Part shown: positions 54,660-64,000 of the stretch, piece after piece
How positions within the stretch are numbered: position 1 is the stretch's first letter
Layout of the letters: every line of letters begins with the position of its first letter
Translations under genes and position numbers: made by a program
Origin: Shewanella oneidensis MR-1
Lineage (GTDB): Bacteria > Pseudomonadota > Gammaproteobacteria > Enterobacterales > Shewanellaceae
Direction of reading: 5' to 3'
DNA: 64,000 nt
Assembly: GCF_000146165.2 (NCBI RefSeq)
Contig: NC_004347.2
Location: forward strand, 682,001 to 746,000
Notes under the pieces: model-generated
What the model saw: the letters and a program-made list of their open reading frames with translations, nothing else
The model's database searches: none
Told to the model about the DNA's origin: nothing

Positions 54660-54680
54660 CTTAGAAATGAGAATTGTTCC
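54660..54680 (-). promoter_or_regulatory. Possible Fur box before the TonB receptor
   Basis: GAACAATTCTCATTTC on the minus strand partly matches the Fur site (GATAATGATAATCATTATC): AT-rich with ATTCTCATT. It lies 15-35 bases before the receptor start, as expected for iron control of uptake genes. The match is imperfect. Confidence 0.4.
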
Positions 54681-54872
54681 TACCTTGAATATGCGCGATA
54701 GCTTATATGGATTTTACCTTTAGGTCAGGTTTTAATTGCCATAATGTGATCAAGGCAAAGCCTATGAGTGATGTTTTAAAAGGGAATTATTGATTGACGC
54801 CGTAAACCTTACTTTTCATATCACCTAAAACAAGGGTGACTTGGGTGATACGCAAAGAGGCTTGAGATGTCG

Positions 54873-55382
54873 CTATAGCCGCGGATCTGCCGATTGGCTT
54901 TCGACTTGGCCAATGACAGTGATATCACTCAAATTTGATAGTTTGCCCCATTGCTGAATCGTCATCATGCCGGTGATTTCCTGGGCGCTGAAACTTAAAC
55001 GTATGCCGTCTTTGCGGTATTCCTGCGGCAGATTTTTCGGCAATATGTGTTGGCCGTTATCGGCGACAATTCCCCAAAAACCGCCTTCCAAATGCAGATA
55101 TCGAACCGTACCTTGTAGCATCACCGCTTCTCCTTTGGTTGGCATATTGGGTTTGGTTAGTCCCTTGTCGGTCACGCGATGAAGCTGTGGCTGAGCGAGT
55201 TCATCAGCACGATTGGCCTTAGCTGCCTCAGGGCTTACCGCTTGGGTTGGTGTGATGGTTTGCTGGGCGCTTTGAGGAGCAAGTTTATCCTTGCTTGGCA
55301 GCTCATTCGCTTTGGCTTGTTGTTGATAACCCACAAGTAATAGCGGCAATAACAGTATTAGCAGGGGCGTAAGTGGGCGCAT
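54873..55382 (-). CDS. Exported hypothetical protein
   Basis: A 169-residue protein with a very leucine-rich signal peptide (PLTPLLILLLPLLLVG, about 3-18; it ends before AKANE). A Gln/Ala/Lys-rich linker spans about 30-80, then a small beta domain (VMLQGTVRYLHLEGGFWGIVADNGQHILPKN, about 88-118; later SDITVIGQVES). It looks like an OB-like periplasmic domain, but I do not recognise a family. It may be a lone gene between the receptor and a DUF2999 gene. Confidence 0.7.
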   Translation of the reverse strand: MRPLTPLLILLLPLLLVGYQQQAKANELPSKDKLAPQSAQQTITPTQAVSPEAAKANRADELAQPQLHRVTDKGLTKPNMPTKGEAVMLQGTVRYLHLEGGFWGIVADNGQHILPKNLPQEYRKDGIRLSFSAQEITGMMTIQQWGKLSNLSDITVIGQVESQSADPRL

Positions 55383-55517
55383 GTTGCTTCCTTTTCATCA
55401 TGTTTGTACGCTGCAGAGATGACCACTCTAGCAAAACTTTGCACTCTGGGGTGATAAGGTTTGTATATCTTTATGTACTGAGCAAGACGCACGCAAAGGT
55501 ATGGCATAGCTAATGGC

Positions 55518-55558
55518 AGATAAAGAGGTAAAGCAAAGTATGCTTAGCCTCTTTATCT
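55518..55558. terminator. Hairpin between small genes
   Basis: AGATAAAGAGG pairs perfectly with CCTCTTTATCT, with an inner AGCA/TGCT. It lies 17 bases after the DUF2999 gene end. Confidence 0.6.
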
Positions 55559-55574
55559 TTGCAGGAAGGGCTGA

Positions 55575-55826
55575 CTATTTTTGTAGCTGGGCTTTGGCGG
55601 CTTCAACCTTGGCGAAGTCTAAACCAAGCTCGAGTACTGCTTCTTTAATCAGGGCGGGATTTTGCATTACCAGAGCCATCAGTTGTTGCAGTTTTTCTGG
55701 TGGAATGCCGAGCTGACCAATAATGCCCATCGCCATCAGGGGATTATCGGTTAATGCTTGAAAAAGTTCCTGAATTTTTGCATCAGTGACATTGTGTTCT
55801 TTTAAGATGGCAATAATCGGATTCAT
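55575..55826 (-). CDS. DUF2999 family small protein
   Basis: An 83-residue all-helical protein, MNPIIAILKEHNVTDAKIQEL..., fitting the DUF2999 family that I associate with Shewanella and relatives. No membrane segment or signal. A Met/Leu/Ala-rich middle (NPLMAMGIIGQLGIPPEKLQQL) and a lysine-ending helix. Function unknown. It ends before a hairpin and starts 110 bases from a MITE-like element. Confidence 0.8.
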   Translation of the reverse strand: MNPIIAILKEHNVTDAKIQELFQALTDNPLMAMGIIGQLGIPPEKLQQLMALVMQNPALIKEAVLELGLDFAKVEAAKAQLQK

Positions 55827-55935
55827 TGCAATACCTTATCAACGTTAACGGAAAACGGCCGCTATGCTATCACAGATAGCTAAACCTGTTGGATGAACAA
55901 TTTTATACCATAGCCATTCCCTATAAGTTGACTAC

Positions 55936-56218
55936 TAGGGCGTGTTGACGTTTCGAGATTAAATTTTGTTCGTTCTGGCAAGCTCGTGCTCGCGAAACGA
56001 GGAGTGATGTGTAGTTATTCTACTCAAATGACGAGCAGCTCTTATGACAGAAAGTAAGAGCAAGGGCTTGCCAGACGAACCCTTCGGGCAGCATTTGGCT
56101 GACGTTTCTGCTGCGTTATCGTCCGTTTATGTAGAATAACTACACTGCACGGACTTTGCCTTGCATAAAAGCCAGCCAAATTGCTGCAAAAATAACCCTG
56201 AAACGTCAACACGCCCTA
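55936..56218. mobile_element. 283-bp MITE-like element with perfect 19-bp terminal inverted repeats
   Basis: TAGGGCGTGTTGACGTTTC at 55936-55954 is exactly complementary to 56200-56218. Inside are a second perfect 15-bp inverted pair (GTGTAGTTATTCTAC at 56009 and its complement at 56131) and a GTTCGT-CTGGCAAG pair. No gene is encoded. It has the build of a non-autonomous element that could fold into a long hairpin. The rest of the gap 55827-56493 holds only the katG leader. Confidence 0.82.
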
Positions 56219-56354
56219 ATACAGTATGGATTTCGGTAAGCGGCAACTTTCTTAATGCTTTCATAAATTACAATCGTTAATCTGTTTTCGCGATTCCAAC
56301 CATCGGTATTAATCGTTTCAAATACTTAGAAGCCTGTCATTAGACTGCAACCTC

Positions 56355-56467
56355 GGTTGTGTTAACGGCATATGCGATTTTTGCCTTGGAACAACACAAC
56401 CAGAAGGATTGCTGTATGCCGTTAAGCAGCAAATGGATGGCCCACATTTAACATTATTCAATGGGCC
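56355..56467 (+). promoter_or_regulatory. Structured leader of katG with crossing stems
   Basis: Stem A: GGTTGTGTT (56355-56363) with AACACAACC (56393-56401). Stem B: TTAACGGCATA (56362-56372) with TATGCCGTTAA (56415-56425). They cross, so they would form a pseudoknot or exclude each other. Stem C: GGCCCA (56439-56444) with TGGGCC (56462-56467). The set ends 27 bases before the katG start. An RNA switch or operator palindromes are both possible. Confidence 0.5.
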
Positions 56468-56484
56468 GAACAGGACGAAACTAG

Positions 56485-58719
<2,235 letters not shown>

Positions 58720-58736
58720 AGTGAGCGGTTAACCTC

Positions 58737-58778
58737 AAGCCCATCCGCGCGTTTTCGTCGCGGTGGGCTTTTTTATTT
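58737..58778 (+). terminator. Terminator after katG
   Basis: AAGCCCA-CCGCG pairs with CGCGGTGGGCTT (one bulged T), followed by TTTTTATTTTTG. Confidence 0.9.
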
Positions 58779-58917
58779 TTGTGGGTAATCAGTGTTTGAG
58801 CGATTGCTGACTGGCATTCCATTCTGCTTATTTACTCAGTAGTATCAATGTCATGATAAATTTTACGCATATTCAGTCGAGTCGATATTAATCGGGGTAA
58901 ATACCTAAGGACGTGGA

Positions 58918-60435
58918 ATGGGGAATAGTGCGACACACGGGGACAAGGCTATTGCCGTGAAGGGATTACGTTATGGCCGTGGTAATGAGCTGCTGGTGGT
59001 CGACGATTGGCAGTTAATGCCGATGCAACATTGGGCCATTTTTGCAACCGATAGCTATAGCGGCTCACTCCTTGGGCGGATGTTAGCGGCGGATATTCAG
59101 CCCGATGAAGGGCAGATCTGCAACTTGCCAGCGCGCGTTGGTTGGGTGTCTCTGGGGTTGCAACAGGCACTACTTGAGCGCGAGCTAGCAAAGGATGAAC
59201 TGGATTACGGTTCAACGGTCGAGGCCTTAGTGCTCGAATGCTGTCAAGATAGCGCACAGCTACCTGCATTATTACAAAAGGTGGGTCTTGAACCTTTGCG
59301 GCAGCGGGGTTTTCGGCAGTTATCCACGGGTGAAACGCGACGAGTGATGCTGGCACGTGCGCTGGCGATGTTACCGCAACTGCTGATTTTAGATGATCCT
59401 TACGCAGGGCTTGATGCTGAGCATCAAGGGAGTTTATCCGAGCTATTATGCGAAGTCGCCGCACATAGCCAGTTGCTTGTTATCACCTCCCGCCAAGAAG
59501 AATTACCGCCGTGCATTAGCCACGTGGCACTGTTTAATAGTGAGATGCTTAAATCTGGCCAGCATGTGCATAAGCTCAGTGCACCTATGTCGATTGAGCA
59601 GTGGCATAGTCACCCTGTGATGGCGCAGCTCAATGCACTTTCGGCCAGCCGCAGTGACGAGCTTTTAGCGCTGATGGAGCGTCAACGCCACAATGCCGAA
59701 GCCTTTGATCCCTTAGTCGAGATTAAAAACGGCAAGGTGGAGTATGTTAGCTGCTTGATTTTTAAAGGCGTGAATTGGCGGATTAATGCGGGCCAACATT
59801 GGCAAGTGCGGGGACCAAATGGTTGCGGTAAGAGTACTTTGCTCGGGCTGATTTTGGGGGATCATCCCCAATGCTACAGTAACGATATCACTCTCTTTGG
59901 CCGTCCCCGTGGCAGCGGTGAAAGTATTTGGCAGATTAAACAACGGATTGGCATAGTGTCATCGGCCTTGCATTTGCAATACCGAGTGAGTTGTTCGGCG
60001 CTCGATGTATTGCTGTCGGGGTTTTATGATTCCATTGGCCTTTACCATAAACCCACTAAACCTCAGGTCGATTTGGCGAAGGAATGGCTGGCAATTTTAC
60101 ATATGAATGAGTTTGCCAGTACGGGTTTTAAGCAATTGGATTACGGCCAGCAGCGGCTATTGCTGATTGGTAGAGCCTTGATTAAACAGCCCTTACTGTT
60201 GATTTTAGACGAGCCGTATCAAGGATTAGATTTTATTAATCGCACTTTAGTGATGCGGGCGCTGGAGATGATTGCCGAGCATCATCTGAGTCAATTGCTG
60301 TATGTCTCCCACCATAGGGAAGATGCCTTGCCAGCCATTAAAAACTTTGTCGATTTTATCAAGCAAGATAACGGCTATTCGGTTGAGGTGAGTCATCGCC
60401 CTAATGAGTTGGCTCAAAGGATGCCAATCCCATAA
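58918..60435 (+). CDS. modF: ModF-like double ATP-binding-cassette protein with a defective first Walker A
   Basis: A 505-residue soluble protein with two ABC ATPase domains in tandem, like ModF/PhrA of molybdate loci. The second domain is complete: RGPNGCGKSTLLGLILG (about 297-313), LDYGQQRLLLIGRAL and LLILDEPYQGLD. The first keeps LSTGETRRVMLARAL and LLILDDPYAGLD, but where Walker A should be it reads FATDSYSGSLLGRML, with no lysine, so ATP hydrolysis there is unlikely. It has no membrane part. It precedes DUF134 and NifX-like genes. Role in molybdate or metal handling is by family. Confidence 0.85.
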   Translation: MGNSATHGDKAIAVKGLRYGRGNELLVVDDWQLMPMQHWAIFATDSYSGSLLGRMLAADIQPDEGQICNLPARVGWVSLGLQQALLERELAKDELDYGSTVEALVLECCQDSAQLPALLQKVGLEPLRQRGFRQLSTGETRRVMLARALAMLPQLLILDDPYAGLDAEHQGSLSELLCEVAAHSQLLVITSRQEELPPCISHVALFNSEMLKSGQHVHKLSAPMSIEQWHSHPVMAQLNALSASRSDELLALMERQRHNAEAFDPLVEIKNGKVEYVSCLIFKGVNWRINAGQHWQVRGPNGCGKSTLLGLILGDHPQCYSNDITLFGRPRGSGESIWQIKQRIGIVSSALHLQYRVSCSALDVLLSGFYDSIGLYHKPTKPQVDLAKEWLAILHMNEFASTGFKQLDYGQQRLLLIGRALIKQPLLLILDEPYQGLDFINRTLVMRALEMIAEHHLSQLLYVSHHREDALPAIKNFVDFIKQDNGYSVEVSHRPNELAQRMPIP

Positions 60436-60567
60436 AACCTATTCTGTAGAACTGTGATGATTCCCTCGGTTTGCATGGGGGAAATGGCAATAATAGTTTC
60501 TGGCCTATGCCAGAAACTATTTACGTTGCGAAAGGGGTATCGTTTGCCCTTAAAGGTGCCATCACAG

Positions 60568-60864
60568 ATGCCAAGACCCAAAAAATGCCGTCAATTATCG
60601 AGTTGTGTGCCCTGTAGCCTGTTTAAACCTAATGGCATACCGGCGGCCAACTTATCCCAAATACTATTGGCTGCCGACGAGTTTGAAGCCTTAGAGCTTG
60701 GTGATGTGCAGCGTCTTAGTCAGCTTGAGGCCGCAGCGCAAATGGGGATCTCGAGGCAAACCTTTGGTTATCTCCTCGCCAGTGCTCGCCAAAAAGTGGC
60801 GACCGCCATTACTCAAGGGTTAGTGCTGAAATTACCGACTCCAAATGATAAGGACCCAATATGA
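60568..60864 (+). CDS. DUF134 family helix-turn-helix protein
   Basis: I take ATG 60568 (98 residues, MPRPKKCRQLSSC) with AAAGGTG upstream. The family starts with a PRPKKxR motif and has a Cys-containing segment (CVPCSLFKPNG), the block LAADEFEALELGDVQRLSQLEAAAQMGISRQTFGYLL (a sigma-like helix-turn-helix, about 33-69). It is likely a DNA-binding regulator. It overlaps the next gene by 4 bases; DUF134 and NifX-like genes are a common pair. Confidence 0.88.
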   Translation: MPRPKKCRQLSSCVPCSLFKPNGIPAANLSQILLAADEFEALELGDVQRLSQLEAAAQMGISRQTFGYLLASARQKVATAITQGLVLKLPTPNDKDPI

Positions 60865-61364
60865 TTATCGCCCTGCCTATTAGCCGTGGACGGCTTGCCA
60901 GCCATTTTACAAAGGCGCAGCAAGTCCATTTTTATGATGAAAATCATCAGCTTTTACTTTCTATCCCGAACCCCGCCCTTGGCGGCAATTGCCAAGATAA
61001 AAAAGCCTTGTTAGATGTCATTCGTGCCCAACACACCAGCATTGTGGTGGTGCAACATATTGGTGAGCGTATGCTTGGTAAGTTACTCGATGCAGGGATC
61101 AGTGTGAGCCGAGGGGATAATCAATTATCGATTGCCACGCTGCTCGCCCAGAGTAAAGAGGTGAATTTGCGCTTAACCGAGGCTTCACAGGGGCGTGCAT
61201 CCCTTAAACATTTAGCCAAGGGCGGATGCTGTGGTGCTAAAAGAAGTTGTGGCTGCGGCGGTAAGGCAAAGACAACTCAAACCTTGTTGAGTATGACTCA
61301 AGCGCAGCCAAGCTTAACCTTAGCTAAACCCATAGCATACAGTGGTTTTAGATTATCAAAATAG
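60861..61364 (+). CDS. NifX/NafY-like (dinitrogenase iron-molybdenum cofactor) family protein
   Basis: A 167-residue protein. Residues 1-110 match the Nitro_FeMo-Co fold: MIIALPISRGRLASHFTKAQQVHFYD, VIRAQHTSIVVVQHIGERMLGKLLDAGISV. A Cys-rich tail follows (KGGCCGAKRSCGCGGK, about 130-145), which could bind metal. Such proteins bind metal clusters or carry iron-sulfur/molybdenum cofactors. It is coupled to DUF134 by ATGA. No nitrogenase genes are seen, so a general metal-binding role is likely. Confidence 0.85.
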   Translation: MIIALPISRGRLASHFTKAQQVHFYDENHQLLLSIPNPALGGNCQDKKALLDVIRAQHTSIVVVQHIGERMLGKLLDAGISVSRGDNQLSIATLLAQSKEVNLRLTEASQGRASLKHLAKGGCCGAKRSCGCGGKAKTTQTLLSMTQAQPSLTLAKPIAYSGFRLSK

Positions 61365-61595
61365 TCATGGCATTATTGTAGGAGCGGAATAAAGTTTGAT
61401 ACTAAACAATCAATTACCCCTGCGAGTACCGTTTTAGATTAAACATGACCCAAAATAAAGATTCATACTAATTGCTACTACTCAGTCCGAATCGAGCTAC
61501 AACCGAGTATTAAAGTATCATACCCGTTGTAGTTCACTTCGGGACAAAAGCGATTAATCTTTTATCTATTTATGGAGTTTATTGTCATTGTTTCC

Positions 61596-61663
61596 CCAGT
61601 GACTCGCCGTGAATATATCCCTATAGGCTCGACGGCGACATCCATGTCGCCAACGGTCACTGG
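61596..61663. repeat. Intergenic palindromic repeat
   Basis: CCAGTGAC (61596-61603) pairs with GTCACTGG (61656-61663) and encloses a GGCGACAT-CC-ATGTCGCC palindrome (61634-61651). It lies in the 590-base gap 61365-61953, which has no supported gene; open frames there (61562-61747 and 61699-61908) have no clear start or family likeness. It has the form of a dispersed element. Confidence 0.55.
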
Positions 61664-61953
61664 TGCCCCAATGCCAATTTTAACTAACCATTTGCAATAT
61701 GTACGTAAAAAGCAAAGGGACAGAAATGAGTTACGGCGATTGCTCATTTAGGCTTTTACGAATTATTTCAGGTACGGCAAAACAAGTTAAGTGCATTGAC
61801 CTCAGCCAGCTGAGAATGGATGACGAGAGTAAGGGATATCGCCGCTGGGCAAGAACTGCCCTATCAACTGGATTAGTAGCTCTCATTAAGAGGCATTTAA
61901 CCCTTTAGCACTTACACGTTTTGATAGCCGCCCTGTGGAGCGGCTGAGATCTT

Positions 61954-64000
61954 TTATTTATTCTTATTCTTGTATAAATCTATTGCAAAATAGTTGAAGA
62001 TCAAAAACCAGTCTTGGCTGTTGTTACCAACAGCTTTTGTTTTATTCATTATGCTGAGAAAATCTTCGTTGCCTGAGCAATGATCTAACATTGTAATTAG
62101 TTGATTTGAGCTAAAGAATCGGCTGTTTAGAGTATTGAGTGAATTGTCTGGGTTGATGTATTCGTTTTTAAATATATCACTCTTGTAAATATTTTGTAGT
62201 TTTCTAAATATTTTATTTATCGTTTCAATCTTCTCGGTTACTTTCGGGTCGTTATCAGTACTACTAATAGTTGAATTGATGCATGATATCAGAATACTTC
62301 TAACGCTGTTAACATCTGCGAGACTATAAAAATCGAAGAGTGTCAAAGACACTTTTTCAATTTTTCTGTCTTTCAATTCAAGAGTGAACCCATTCTCAAA
62401 TTCAATTTTCCCTTGTTTTCTAAGTAAATATTCATGCCTACAAATTTGCTCTTGAGACTTGAGCAGTGATAAAGCTAAATCCCACAGTCCTGGTAAGATA
62501 TCTCCGCTTTTTGATTCAATGTCCAATTCTTTAGATTTTTCTTCAATGAAGATGATTCTATCTTCAGTTTCAATAATAAAGTCACATTCACCACCATCTG
62601 AATCTGAGCTAATATCTTGAAAAATATTTTTTTTAACTTTGTACTTTAATCCAGATTTGTGAGATATTTTTTTTGCGTTTAATAGGTTTTTTATAAATTC
62701 TTCTGATATATCACCACGCAATTTGTTAAAATTTTTCCCTGCTATGCCAATTTTAGCGCATTCATGTTCCAGCTTATCCCTAAAAAAACACACAAATCCA
62801 TCGTTATGAAAATATGAGTTTAAATAAGTAATGTTTTCATTATTTTTAATAAATGGTTTTTCATAGTAGTTTATTGTATTTATGTCGAAAGGATTTAGAT
62901 AGCCTTTATTTACTTGACTTTCTTCTATACACAATTCACTTAATGCGCTTTGTATCTCATTTTCTGTATATCTTCCTAGTAAGTGAGAATATAATTCTAC
63001 TTTTTCTATGGACTGTATATCAATACTCGGCGTTGTATTTACTATATCAAAAATATCAATGTAAATGCTTAAATCTATCTCTTTTGGTATTTTGGCGTTA
63101 TGCTTATTATTGAACATGCCATTGATTATTTTTCTGGCATTACTATTACTATACTGATGAATAGTAAATAGTTCATCGTGCAATAAGTTCTTTCGCAAAT
63201 AAGGGATTATATCTTGGCCTGAAAGCAAGCTTTCGTATGGATGTAACCATTGTAGTTCTAATATTGTCATTAGATCTGTCGATAACTCAATAATCTCTGA
63301 TATTTGGATTTTTGCTTGATGATTCTTTACTGTATTCAAATTCTTTATGGACAGATTATAAAGGTAACCCAAAGGAATATTTGGCTCTGGCTGAGAGTTT
63401 GTTGGATGTAACTCTTTCCTCAAGTAAAATCTATCATGCTTTCTTGTATAGCATGATTTAATCCTTGCAAGAATATCCTGATAAAGTTTGTCACCTACTT
63501 TTTTTGCTCTAAAATCGATTCTTTGCAGAATATTGTTGAATTGATCATCGCTTATGTGAATTTTACCTTCGATTATATCAACCTTGATTCCTTTTTTTCT
63601 GAATCTTTTAAATGCTTCTGATACTATTTTGTATTTTTCATTTAAAGATAAATCTTGAGTATTATGATTAGCCATATAAATGTAATTCTGTATAAGTTTA
63701 TGTGCCTCTATCCATTTTTGTTCGTTGATGGTATATCCATCTAGAAAATTTAAAAAGGATCTGAGGAAAGCAAGAAACCTGAATTCATTAGGATTTTTAT
63801 TTTTACAATAGAAATCATACGAGAATTGATTGAAAACCGTGATGTAATCTTCGTAAGGACATTCGTTTGAAGTTAATAACGATACTACTTTTCTCTTTAT
63901 AAAGTCCGATACTTCATTAGTCGTTTTAGAAGAAGTGAAGGTGTAACCTATTTCGTTAGCTACCGCTATAAAATCCTTCTTTTTTTTAAAATCTATACTC
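61954..64000 (-). CDS. Large AT-rich hypothetical protein with a PD-(D/E)XK-like motif (5' end outside the window)
   Basis: From the stop at 61954 the minus-strand frame is open to the window edge: at least 681 residues. ATG 63675 is in frame but has no ribosome site, and the upstream sequence stays open (WIEAHKLIQNYIYMANHNTQ), so it is internal. Near its residues 350-375 it reads GGECDFIIETEDRIIFIEEKSK, an acid-x(n)-ExK pattern as in PD-(D/E)XK nucleases, preceded by the conserved-looking LRGDISEEFIKNLL helix. The rest is helical and Lys/Asn/Ile-rich. A nuclease role, perhaps defensive, is an inference. Base content differs sharply from the modF cluster. Confidence 0.75.
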   Translation of the reverse strand, partial: SIDFKKKKDFIAVANEIGYTFTSSKTTNEVSDFIKRKVVSLLTSNECPYEDYITVFNQFSYDFYCKNKNPNEFRFLAFLRSFLNFLDGYTINEQKWIEAHKLIQNYIYMANHNTQDLSLNEKYKIVSEAFKRFRKKGIKVDIIEGKIHISDDQFNNILQRIDFRAKKVGDKLYQDILARIKSCYTRKHDRFYLRKELHPTNSQPEPNIPLGYLYNLSIKNLNTVKNHQAKIQISEIIELSTDLMTILELQWLHPYESLLSGQDIIPYLRKNLLHDELFTIHQYSNSNARKIINGMFNNKHNAKIPKEIDLSIYIDIFDIVNTTPSIDIQSIEKVELYSHLLGRYTENEIQSALSELCIEESQVNKGYLNPFDINTINYYEKPFIKNNENITYLNSYFHNDGFVCFFRDKLEHECAKIGIAGKNFNKLRGDISEEFIKNLLNAKKISHKSGLKYKVKKNIFQDISSDSDGGECDFIIETEDRIIFIEEKSKELDIESKSGDILPGLWDLALSLLKSQEQICRHEYLLRKQGKIEFENGFTLELKDRKIEKVSLTLFDFYSLADVNSVRSILISCINSTISSTDNDPKVTEKIETINKIFRKLQNIYKSDIFKNEYINPDNSLNTLNSRFFSSNQLITMLDHCSGNEDFLSIMNKTKAVGNNSQDWFLIFNYFAIDLYKNKNK

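Overview
The window looks like chromosomal DNA of a Shewanella. The order galM, galK, dsbD, cutA, fxsA, groES-groEL, hipBA, sulfite-oxidase-like genes, katG, modF is what I remember for Shewanella oneidensis MR-1, with a Mu-like prophage just upstream. That species call is from memory of gene order; no search was run.

Region 1 (1 to about 27.2 kb) is the late half of a Mu-like transposable prophage, read rightward. It starts in the tail of a zinc-finger gene, then carries three small Mu gp25-gp26-zone genes, small and large terminase, portal, MuF-type head protein with an extra C-terminal domain, gpG, protease/scaffold, major head protein, FluMu-type protein, gp36 and gp37 proteins. The tail genes are not Mu-like: a tail-tube-like protein, a 1308-residue tape measure and tip proteins point to a non-contractile tail. 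The operon is broken between gpG and the protease by an accessory block (6.75 to 10.2 kb): an antisense membrane gene, two unknown small genes and a repeat protein with an SH3-like end. One tail gene is split by a 1235-bp IS3-family element with CTC target duplications. A Dam-type methylase and short repeats resembling transposase sites mark the right end.

Region 2 (27.2 to 42.6 kb) is mostly core chromosome: galM and galK (galK lacks part of GHMP motif 3), a CPA2 antiporter, dsbD-cutA, fxsA, a small exported protein, a LysR regulator, a MATE pump, groES-groEL behind a heat-shock promoter, and hipBA behind four operators spaced exactly 50 bp apart.

Region 3 (42.6 to 49.3 kb) is an AT-rich island bounded by imperfect inverted repeats. 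It holds a zinc-ribbon membrane protein and a KAP-family P-loop NTPase gene. That gene is split by an IS256-family element and by two A7 runs. Removing the IS plus one target copy, and shifting -1 at both runs, gives one 1098-residue frame.

Region 4 (49.3 to 64 kb) has a sulfite-oxidase-like molybdoenzyme with three c-type cytochromes, a haem-type TonB receptor, small exported proteins, a 283-bp MITE-like element, an exported catalase-peroxidase with a structured leader, a modF-DUF134-NifX-like cluster, and at the edge an AT-rich gene with a possible PD-(D/E)XK nuclease motif that runs out of the window.
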